A stretch of DNA of 6,544 bases from JASFQI01 sp050115555 (lineage in GTDB: Bacteria; Desulfobacterota; DSM-4660; Desulfatiglandales; HGW-15): assembly GCA_050115555.1 (NCBI GenBank), contig JASFQI010000288.1, positions 1-6,544 of the forward strand, given 5' to 3'. Below are positions 1 to 5,288 of this stretch, in pieces. Each line of letters opens with the position of its first letter. Position 1 is the first letter of the stretch. The notes below the pieces were generated by a model, which was given only the letters and a program-made list of their open reading frames with translations, searched no databases and was not told the origin of the DNA. The translations under genes and the position numbers were made by a program.

Positions 1-103
1 CGGTTCCTTCGGTCCTTTGCAGCGATTGAATCTCCCTGGTGTCCCGCTTATGCGGGTAAGGAAGGCCGGAAGGAAGCATCTTCATTATTCGGAGGGTAGC
101 AGC
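1..103. other. Leader upstream of exbB-like gene, with a short hairpin
   Basis: This stretch precedes the first gene. It contains a perfect inverted repeat, CCCGC-TTAT-GCGGG (43-56), with no T-run after it, so it is not a standard intrinsic terminator. Frame 1 is open from the left edge to a TAG at 97-99, so the end of an upstream gene cannot be excluded, but the roughly 32 residues resemble no family I recognise. The short GC hairpin with its flanking CTCCCTGG and GTAAGGAAGG resembles a decayed member of the dispersed CCCGC...GCGGG intergenic repeats common in proteobacteria. I see no convincing promoter. Confidence 0.4.
91..96 (+). promoter_or_regulatory. Ribosome binding site deciding the exbB-like start
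   Basis: GGAGGG lies 7 nt before GTG at 104. The in-frame upstream candidates (TTG at 17, ATG at 50) have no comparable Shine-Dalgarno sequence, and starting there would add a 29- or 18-residue basic extension not expected in ExbB. This supports the GTG start. Confidence 0.75.
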
Positions 104-772
104 GTGTTTGATCTTTTCGTCCGCGGCGGCGTGTTCATGTACCCCATCCTGCTCTGCTCCGTCATTGCCCTGGCCATTTTCCTGGAGCGCCTCTGGGTGC
201 TGCGTCGAAGGCATGTCCTGCCCGCGGATTTCATTCAAAACGTCGAGGGCCTTCTTCGAAAGCAGAAGATCTCAGAAGCGCTGTTTCTCTGCCAGGGTCA
301 CACGTCCGCCATCGCACGGGTCTTTCTCGGCGGCCTGAAAAACACGGGACGGGGCATGTGGCTCGTCAAGGAAGGCATCGAGGAAATGGGCAGCAGAGAA
401 GCCGTGGGCCTGGAGCGACACGTGGGTGCACTGGCGACCATTGCCAACCTCACGCCGCTCCTCGGCCTTCTGGGGACCGTTTCTGGGATGATCAAGACCT
501 TCAACGTCATCTCGGTGCAGGGTGTCGGAAACCCGGCGCTCCTGGCAGGAGGAATCGCCGAAGCGCTCGTGACCACGGCTTCCGGCCTCTGTGTGGCCAT
601 TCCCACCCTGGTGTGCTATCGCATTCTCAAGGACCGAACCGAGTCCCTGGTCTTTGAGATGGAAGAGCACTCCATGAGGATCATCGAAATCATGGAAGGC
701 TCCGGCACGCCGGCCTATGAGCCGGAAAATGCGAAAGGACACGAAGCGGTTTCTGCGCCCAGGGACAGCTGA
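104..772 (+). CDS. exbB: ExbB/TolQ/MotA-family proton channel subunit
   Basis: This is an inner-membrane subunit of an ExbB-ExbD (or TolQ-TolR) motor, which couples the proton gradient to work on the outer membrane or periplasm. From the GTG start it is 222 aa, a normal ExbB length. Three membrane segments are visible at about residues 10-28, 107-129 and 149-174, with a large cytoplasmic loop between the first and second. The family signatures are LGLLGTVSGMIKTF (about 120-133) in the second segment and ALVTTASGLCVAIPTLVCYR (about 154-173) in the third. The C-terminal tail is charged and cytoplasmic. The exbD-like gene follows after 28 nt, as is usual for these pairs. No tonB, tolA, tolB or pal gene is in view, so ExbB and TolQ cannot be told apart; the symbol names the family. 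The family call is very secure, the cellular partner unknown. Confidence 0.92.
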   Translation: MFDLFVRGGVFMYPILLCSVIALAIFLERLWVLRRRHVLPADFIQNVEGLLRKQKISEALFLCQGHTSAIARVFLGGLKNTGRGMWLVKEGIEEMGSREAVGLERHVGALATIANLTPLLGLLGTVSGMIKTFNVISVQGVGNPALLAGGIAEALVTTASGLCVAIPTLVCYRILKDRTESLVFEMEEHSMRIIEIMEGSGTPAYEPENAKGHEAVSAPRDS

Positions 773-800
773 TCCCGGCACAGCCGTCAGAAAGGGAACC

Positions 801-1220
801 ATGCGATTCGTTCGTACCAGAAAGGAGGATGACCCACGACTGGGGATTGCACCCCTGATCGACATCGTGTTTCTCCTGCTGATTTTTTTCATGGTCACCT
901 CCCACTTTGACCTGGCCTCAGGCGTGAGGCTCCAGCTTCCGAAGATGACCACCCGGCTCGATGAGGCCCCGAAGCAGGAAACCACGATCGTGATCGACCA
1001 GGAAGGCAACACCTATCTGGAAGGTGAACGGATCAGCGGTGACGCGCTCAAGAAACGCCTCGCCGAACTCGTTGGCGAAAATGACCTCGAGCGCGTCATT
1101 CTTCAAGCGGATCAGGAATCGAAACACGGGGCCGTGCTGAGCGTGATCGATCTAGCCCGAACGGCCGGTGTCCGATCAGTCATCATTGCGGCCCGGTGGA
1201 GTGCGGGCGAGGCACGGTGA
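801..1220 (+). CDS. exbD: ExbD/TolR-family biopolymer transport protein
   Basis: This is the partner of the preceding channel protein: a single-pass inner-membrane protein whose helix sits in the ExbB/TolQ pore and whose C-terminal domain lies in the periplasm. From ATG 801 it is 139 aa, typical for the family. The N-terminus is short and basic, followed by one membrane helix (about 15-34) carrying APLIDIVFLLLIFFMV. Asp21 in that motif matches the essential membrane aspartate of the proton path. The periplasmic domain (about 60-133) has the usual TIVIDQEGN strand, VILQAD strand, and VIDLARTAGVRSVIIAA helix-strand end. The frame is open upstream to an ATG at 717, which would overlap exbB by 56 nt; I prefer 801 because an AAGGGA sequence precedes it closely and the resulting length fits. 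The Shine-Dalgarno is modest, so the exact start is less certain than the identity. Confidence 0.92.
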   Translation: MRFVRTRKEDDPRLGIAPLIDIVFLLLIFFMVTSHFDLASGVRLQLPKMTTRLDEAPKQETTIVIDQEGNTYLEGERISGDALKKRLAELVGENDLERVILQADQESKHGAVLSVIDLARTAGVRSVIIAARWSAGEAR

Positions 1221-1254
1221 GGAACCCTCACCGCTGGAAAAGCGCGCGATCAAG

Positions 1255-1587
1255 ATGAACCGAAAGGCCCTCATCAGGCTCTCCATAGTTCTCCTCTTCG
1301 GGTTGCTCGTGGCCTGGCTGACCTTCGGGGATCGCGGCCTGATCCATCTTTACCGTATGGAGGCAAAGAGGCAGGCGTACGAGCAGCGCATTCAGATTCT
1401 GGAGACGCGCAACCAAGCCCTGCTCGATCGGATCGAGCGGCTCAAGAAGGACAAGGAGTACATCGAGTCCGTGGCTCGAAAAGAGCTCAACCTCTTGAAG
1501 AATGATGAAATTCTCTTCCACTTTGCGGAAGATCCGGAAAGCGGTACCACATCGCAAGGCAAGAGCGGGGCCGCAGCCGTGCCATAG
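1255..1587 (+). CDS. ftsB: FtsB/DivIC-family septum formation protein
   Basis: This is a small bitopic membrane protein of the divisome. FtsB binds FtsL and FtsQ and helps trigger septal peptidoglycan synthesis. From ATG 1255 it is 110 aa (E. coli FtsB is 103 aa). It has a short basic cytoplasmic start, one membrane helix (about 7-23), a FGDRGL turn (24-29), then a periplasmic coiled coil (about 33-67) with leucine and isoleucine heptads. Next comes the family end motif, YIESVARKELNLLKNDEILF (69-88), matching the usual 'IE..AR.eL.m...gE..f' pattern. The last 20 residues are Gly/Ser/Ala-rich and probably disordered. The frame is open back to 1168 inside exbD, but that adds an unlikely 29-residue prefix. 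The Shine-Dalgarno before 1255 is poor; a CTG at 1234 lies 10 nt after GAGGA (1219-1223) and is an alternative. It follows exbD by 34 nt. The symbol is by family. Confidence 0.85.
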   Translation: MNRKALIRLSIVLLFGLLVAWLTFGDRGLIHLYRMEAKRQAYEQRIQILETRNQALLDRIERLKKDKEYIESVARKELNLLKNDEILFHFAEDPESGTTSQGKSGAAAVP

Positions 1588-1653
1588 AGCGCCCTTGGCT
1601 CGGCCGTATGCTCGCTTTTCAGAGACGACGCATGAATCCGCACTCCAACACGC

Positions 1654-1661
1654 AGGGGAGG
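1654..1661 (+). promoter_or_regulatory. Strong ribosome binding site of the TPR gene
   Basis: AGGGGAGG ends 6 nt before ATG 1668. The in-frame earlier candidates at 1608 and 1632 lack such a site, so this fixes the start of the TPR protein. Confidence 0.8.
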
Positions 1662-1667
1662 TCTTCC

Positions 1668-2492
1668 ATGGTTACGCTTGAGCAACTCCTTGACGAGATC
1701 CTCGAGAACGACCCTTCTCCCGAAACCGTTCATCGGATTCTTGCGAGACGTCGCGCAGACGAGCGTCCCGAGAAAACGATACAGATGTGCCGCAAGGCGC
1801 TCCGGGTCCACCCGAACCACATGGGGCTGCGCTCGCTTCTGGCAGATGCCTATCTGGAGTCCGGCCTCGCTGCACGCGCCGTGGAGGAACTGGAGCGGAT
1901 CACCTCTGACGTGGACAGCACGGTGAGCGCTTACCGCCGATTGGCCGAGGTCTATACCCGTCAAAGCCGAACGCCCGACGCCGTCCGCTGCCTGAAGATC
2001 TATCTGGCGCATCACCCGGAGGACGAGGACGCTCGCGAACAAATGGACCGGCTTCTTCCTGAAGAAGCGCCGGCGCCCGAAGAGATGGATCTGGCAGAAA
2101 TGGTCGAGGGCCTGGGTCCTCAGGTGAGCGACGAGCTCCCTGAAATCGCCACACCCACGCTGGCCGAACTCTACGTCAACCAGGGTCAGCTCGAAACCGC
2201 CATCCAGACCTATCGCAAGGTCCTCGAGCAGTATCCCGAAGACGACCGTTCGAGGTCCCGACTCGAAGAGCTCGAATCCATGCAGCGGGCAAGCGAAGCC
2301 GGGGCCGCACCGGTCATGGAAGAACCCGCCATGCCGAGCCCCGCAGAACCGGTCGGGCTCGAGGAGGAGACGCCTGTCCAGCCGGAGGCCGCTCCTCTAA
2401 GCCCTGAAAGGCGAAAATCCGAGCGCATGATTTCCGTCCTGGAGTCCTGGCTCGACCGACTTCATGAACCCAAATCGGAGCTTTCTTCCTGA
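1668..2492 (+). CDS. Tetratricopeptide-repeat protein of unknown partner
   Basis: From ATG 1668 this is a 274-aa soluble protein with no signal peptide or membrane helix, so it is probably cytoplasmic. Helical TPR-like repeats are visible at about residues 17-51, 52-84 and 85-119. The LADAYLESGLAARAVEELE and LAEVYTRQSRTPDAVRCL stretches show the A/G-Y-A spacing of TPR helices. A clear further repeat (about 161-192) contains LAELYVNQGQLETAIQTYRK. The third and fourth repeats are separated by an acidic, proline-containing insert (about 130-160). After the last repeat comes a Pro/Glu/Ala-rich linker (about 205-245), then a C-terminal amphipathic helix with MISVLESWLDRL (254-265). TPR arrays bind other proteins, so it is likely an adaptor; the C-terminal helix may be a second binding element. 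Its position between ftsB and the MetE-like gene (gaps of 80 and 30 nt) does not reveal the partner. TPR identity is secure; function is unknown. Confidence 0.85.
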   Translation: MVTLEQLLDEILENDPSPETVHRILARRRADERPEKTIQMCRKALRVHPNHMGLRSLLADAYLESGLAARAVEELERITSDVDSTVSAYRRLAEVYTRQSRTPDAVRCLKIYLAHHPEDEDAREQMDRLLPEEAPAPEEMDLAEMVEGLGPQVSDELPEIATPTLAELYVNQGQLETAIQTYRKVLEQYPEDDRSRSRLEELESMQRASEAGAAPVMEEPAMPSPAEPVGLEEETPVQPEAAPLSPERRKSERMISVLESWLDRLHEPKSELSS

Positions 2493-2522
2493 CCCCTGGT
2501 CGCCCACGGATGAAATCTGCAT

Positions 2523-3560
2523 ATGAACCGACCCGCTTTCCATTTCACGGCAACAGGTGTGGGCAGCGTTCCCGGCCTGAACATTCGAGACACATGCCGC
2601 CTTATCCTGGAGCGTCTACCGGACATCCCGTTTTGGCCTCAGTTCGTGAACCTCGATCCGCGCGAGGACATGATCGTCCAGTACGGCGAGGGGCTTCCAG
2701 GCATACGGCTTGCGGATGACGGCAGAGCGCTTTTCGTGGCGGATGCGGATCCAACCGATGAACTCACCGCGTTTTACGAGCGGTACCTGGAAGAAGACGT
2801 GGGAGCCTTCGCTATCAGCCCGGAGCGGGCTCATGGCCTGTATGATCTTCTCGACCATCTGAACGGTTCCCCGGCCGCGGGTGGCGCATACATCAAAGGA
2901 CAAAGCGTGGGCCCTGTTACCTTTGCCAGTGCCGTCCGCACATCCGACGGCCGTTCTCTGGTCCACGACCCCGAGATGCTCGACGTCGTGGTCAAGGGGT
3001 TGTCCATCAAGCTGCTCTGGCAGGAGAGGCTGCTCGAGGAAACGGGGAGACGCCCGATTCTTTTCGTGGATGAGCCCGCCCTATCGGGCATTGGCTCGGC
3101 ATTTGCCACCCTGAATCGCGACTGGGTCGTGACTGCGCTTCGAGAGACCATCGACTATGTGCGAACCCGTTCGGACGCCCTCATCGGGGTTCACTGCTGC
3201 GCCAACACGGACTGGCCCATGGTGATGGAATCCGGCCCGGATATTCTCAACTTCGACGCCTACGGATACATGGATTCCTTCCTGCTCTACCCAAAGGAAA
3301 TCCTCCGGTTTATTCAAGGCGGAGGAACCATTGCCTGGGGCATAGTCCCAACCCTGGACTTCAAAGCCGGGATCGACGCAGGACAACTCCAGGCGGACCT
3401 GGAACAGGGTCTCGATCGCCTTCGAAGTTGGGGTCTGGACGAGGACACGCTACGTGCGCGGTCCATGCTCACGTCGGCCTGCGGCATGGGCAGCATGCAG
3501 ACGGACACGGCCGATGAAGCCCTGCGACTCCTGTCCGATCTTCAAGAACGGATGAGCTGA
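2523..3560 (+). CDS. MetE catalytic-core-like methionine synthase family protein
   Basis: At 345 aa this is half the length of classical cobalamin-independent MetE (about 750 aa) and corresponds to its catalytic C-terminal barrel; the N-terminal barrel is absent. Motifs in order: TGVGSVPG (11-18, the substrate loop near the start of MetE-type barrels), DPREDMIVQYGEGLPG (45-60, resembling the MetE 'EPERNDMVEYFGE' region), KGQSVGPVTFA (125-135), FVDEPAL (181-187), GVHCCANTDW (222-231), PDILNFDAY (239-247), WGIVPT (272-277) and SACGMG (318-323). MetE binds zinc through His-x-Cys, Glu and a late Cys. Here His224, Cys226 and Cys320 align, with Asp245 where MetE has Glu. The likely role is methyl transfer to a thiol such as homocysteine; the donor (folate, methylcorrinoid or other) cannot be read from sequence. 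The UROD-like methyltransferases share this fold and are the main alternative. Start ATG 2523 has a weak Shine-Dalgarno. Confidence 0.8.
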   Translation: MNRPAFHFTATGVGSVPGLNIRDTCRLILERLPDIPFWPQFVNLDPREDMIVQYGEGLPGIRLADDGRALFVADADPTDELTAFYERYLEEDVGAFAISPERAHGLYDLLDHLNGSPAAGGAYIKGQSVGPVTFASAVRTSDGRSLVHDPEMLDVVVKGLSIKLLWQERLLEETGRRPILFVDEPALSGIGSAFATLNRDWVVTALRETIDYVRTRSDALIGVHCCANTDWPMVMESGPDILNFDAYGYMDSFLLYPKEILRFIQGGGTIAWGIVPTLDFKAGIDAGQLQADLEQGLDRLRSWGLDEDTLRARSMLTSACGMGSMQTDTADEALRLLSDLQERMS

Positions 3561-3585
3561 TTCAGAGGGAGGCCACAAAGAGCGC

Positions 3586-4647
3586 GTGGAAAAGCGGACG
3601 ATCTCCAAGTTCTTCCTCATCGTGCTCATTGGGGCCGCGATCCTGATGTTCCGGCTCTTCTGGACCTACATCTCCGCCATCGTGCTCGCGCTGCTCATCT
3701 CGAGTGCGTTCTACCCGCTGTACATCCGGCTCAAAATTCTCATAAGGGATCGCGCACAGACCGCCGCCCTGATCATGTGCCTGGTCATCAGCGTCATCCT
3801 GATCATTCCCGTGGGCGGGTTTATCGGCACACTGTCGAATGAGGCGTTTGATTTTTACAGGCGCACCCGTTCGGTTGTCTCCATCGCCAAGATTGAAGTC
3901 CTCATTCAAAGCGACAATGTGTGGGCGGCGAGGCTTCGAAAAGCGGCCGACCTTGTCGGTGTGGAGCTCAATCTGGAGGCACTGAACAGCCTGGCCACAT
4001 CCATAGGCTCCAGCGTGGGGCTCTTCCTGTCGCGGCAGCTTCGCTCTATCGCCTCGAACCTTCTCAGCTTTCTCATCCACTTTTTCCTGATGATCCTGGT
4101 GATCTTCTACATCTTCCGGGACGGAGAACGCCTGAAGAATTACGTCTCCCAGCTCCTCCCGTTTCCCCTTTCCCAACAGGAGCTCGTGGTAAACAAGTTC
4201 CGGGAAATGGGGCGGGCCGTCATTGTGGGCAACGGCCTTTCCGGCATCATCCAGGGCTGTCTTGCCGGTTTCTCTTTTTTCTTCTCCGGACTGGGCTCGC
4301 CCTTTCTCTGGGGAACAGTGGCCGCGTTCATGGCGTTCCTTCCCGTGGTCGGTGCGTCGATCGTCTTTCTTCCTGCTACGGCAATTCTGGTCCTTCAGGA
4401 AAAGTTCGGCATGGCCCTGATCTTCCTGATTTACAACCTGTGCTACAGCGGGGTCATCGAGTACCTGATCAAACCGAGACTCATCGGAAAGGGCATGCAG
4501 ATGAATCCTCTTCTTGTCTTCATCGGCGTGATCGGCGGGATCAAGCTTTTCGGCATTCTGGGCGTGGTCTACGGACCGCTGATCATGACCATCTTCCTTA
4601 CGCTGGCCGAGATTTACAGACTTGAGTACAAGGAGGCCATGGTATAG
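3586..4647 (+). CDS. AI-2E/PerM-family transporter
   Basis: This is a polytopic inner-membrane protein of 353 aa, the normal length for the AI-2E (PerM/YdiK/TqsA) family. Hydrophobic segments lie at about residues 8-22, 26-46, 59-82, 155-177, 210-233, 238-256, 258-270, 274-290 and 306-341 (the last probably two helices), with a soluble loop at about 85-150. The family signatures are FRDGERL (177-183), IIQGCLAG (221-228), LPVVGASIVFLPA (252-264), and the conserved C-terminal block KPRLIGKGMQMNP...GVVYGPLI (296-333). Some relatives are linked to autoinducer-2 export and others to ion exchange, so the substrate cannot be assigned. The GTG start at 3586 follows AGAGGGAGG (3564-3572) at a longish 13 nt. 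It begins 25 nt after the MetE-like gene and is probably co-transcribed with it. Confidence 0.9.
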   Translation: MEKRTISKFFLIVLIGAAILMFRLFWTYISAIVLALLISSAFYPLYIRLKILIRDRAQTAALIMCLVISVILIIPVGGFIGTLSNEAFDFYRRTRSVVSIAKIEVLIQSDNVWAARLRKAADLVGVELNLEALNSLATSIGSSVGLFLSRQLRSIASNLLSFLIHFFLMILVIFYIFRDGERLKNYVSQLLPFPLSQQELVVNKFREMGRAVIVGNGLSGIIQGCLAGFSFFFSGLGSPFLWGTVAAFMAFLPVVGASIVFLPATAILVLQEKFGMALIFLIYNLCYSGVIEYLIKPRLIGKGMQMNPLLVFIGVIGGIKLFGILGVVYGPLIMTIFLTLAEIYRLEYKEAMV

Positions 4648-4722
4648 TGTATATGCGTCTTGCAAAGCCGTTTCAGGGACGATGAAAGACTCGATCCCGG
4701 AACCTGGAAAGGAGACCCCCTT
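4648..4722. other. 75-nt gap before the response-regulator gene
   Basis: This is one of the larger same-strand gaps in the gene row and a plausible place for a separate promoter. A TTGCAA at 4660 is followed after 17 nt by TGAAAG, a poor -10 box. A TTTCA-7 nt-TGAAA inverted repeat (4671-4687) is weak. No strong promoter, operator or terminator stands out. Confidence 0.35.
4708..4714 (+). promoter_or_regulatory. Ribosome binding site deciding the response-regulator start
   Basis: AAAGGAG ends 8 nt before ATG 4723. It supports this start over the in-frame TTG at 4660, which would add 21 residues with no family likeness. Confidence 0.8.
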
Positions 4723-5211
4723 ATGGATACGGATAAAATTCTGCGCGGAAAATGGATTCTGGTCGTGGACGATGAACAGGACATCCTGGAGCTGATCACC
4801 GAAATGCTCGACATGTGTCGGATCGATACCGCCGCCACCTTTGAGGAAGCCAAGGACCTTCTCGAGAGAAACGATTACGACACAGCCATTCTGGACATCA
4901 TGGGCGTCCGAGGTTATGACCTGCTTGAAATCGCCAACCAGCGAAACATTCCCGCCCTGATGCTCACGGCACATGCCTTGAGTAAGGAAGACCTGAAAAA
5001 ATCCGCGGAAAAGGGCGCTTCGTTCTATGCCCCCAAGGATGAAATCAACCAGATCGACGTGTTTCTCGCAGACGTGATCGAGGCCAGGGAGAAAAATCGG
5101 AACATCTGGGCCAAGTGGTACGACCGCTTGAGCGGTTTCTGCGACCGACGGTTCGGACCCAACTGGAAGGAATCGGACCCGGATTTCTGGGACCAGCTCA
5201 TCAAGTACTAG
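4723..5211 (+). CDS. Stand-alone response regulator with aromatic C-terminal tail
   Basis: This 162-aa soluble protein has one receiver domain (about 10-122) and no DNA-binding or enzymatic output domain. The acidic pocket is WILVVDDEQD (Asp16, Asp17, Glu18), the phospho-acceptor is Asp58 in AILDIM, the switch threonine is Thr82 in MLTAHA, and the conserved lysine is Lys105. The usual 'KP' pair is changed: Pro precedes the lysine (APKDE, 103-107). All residues needed for phosphorylation are present, so it should be active in a phosphorelay. The final 35 to 40 residues form an extension rich in Trp, Phe and Tyr (WAKWYDRLSGFCDRRF, then GPNWKESDPDFWDQLIKY), which I do not recognise. No histidine kinase is in the window, so it is an orphan here. 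Single-domain regulators usually act by protein contact, and the tail is the natural candidate surface. It is convergent with the NlpC/P60 gene. Confidence 0.88.
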   Translation: MDTDKILRGKWILVVDDEQDILELITEMLDMCRIDTAATFEEAKDLLERNDYDTAILDIMGVRGYDLLEIANQRNIPALMLTAHALSKEDLKKSAEKGASFYAPKDEINQIDVFLADVIEAREKNRNIWAKWYDRLSGFCDRRFGPNWKESDPDFWDQLIKY

Positions 5212-5288
5212 CGCCGAGGTAAGGGGTACGACCTCTCCATACCAGAGGATAGAGGGCGTGCGGACAAGGGTCCTTTTCAGGACACGAA
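5212..5288. terminator. Convergent junction with short hairpins, possible weak terminators
   Basis: This 77-nt gap lies between two genes that end facing each other, where transcription should stop from both sides. It holds three small inverted repeats: GAGGT/ACCTC (5216-5220 with 5231-5235), CCTCT/AGAGG (5232-5236 with 5244-5248), and a tight GTCCT-TTTC-AGGAC (5270-5283) that reads on the - strand as a 5-bp stem with a GAAA loop. The first two overlap and cannot form together. None is followed by a proper T-run in either direction, so a factor-independent terminator is not demonstrated; Rho-dependent ending is equally possible. Confidence 0.3.

Noticed and set aside
717..800. N-terminal extension of the exbD-like protein, overlapping exbB
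   Set aside because: It would add 28 residues rich in Arg, Lys and Pro before the usual short ExbD N-terminus and require a 56-nt overlap; ATG 801 gives the normal family length.
272..1012. A 246-codon - strand open frame across exbB and exbD
   Set aside because: It is antisense to two secure genes, spans their boundary, and has no family features.
1392..2042. A 216-codon - strand open frame across ftsB and the TPR gene
   Set aside because: It overlaps two well-supported genes with good ribosome binding sites; its composition looks like an antisense artefact of GC-rich coding sequence.
2510..2719. A 69-codon + strand frame overlapping the start of the MetE-like gene
   Set aside because: It is out of frame with the conserved MetE motifs that begin at residue 11 of the real protein, and its product is Arg/His/Pro-rich with no family likeness.
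3921..4625. A 234-codon + strand frame inside the AI-2E-family gene
   Set aside because: It is a frame-shifted shadow, Arg/Gly/Pro/His-rich and lacking the hydrophobic pattern of the real frame, which carries all family motifs.
4622..4648. TTGAGT and TATAGT as a sigma-70-type promoter for the response regulator
   Set aside because: The TATAGT box is good, but the spacer is only 15 nt and most of the sequence codes for the end of the AI-2E-family protein, including its stop codon.
3562..4974. A 470-codon open frame on the - strand covering the whole AI-2E-family gene
   Set aside because: It is antisense to a clear membrane-protein gene and runs into the response-regulator gene. Its product is packed with Asp, Glu, His, Gln and Lys, as expected when hydrophobic codons (T in the middle) are read on the opposite strand (A in the middle). 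No domain is recognisable.
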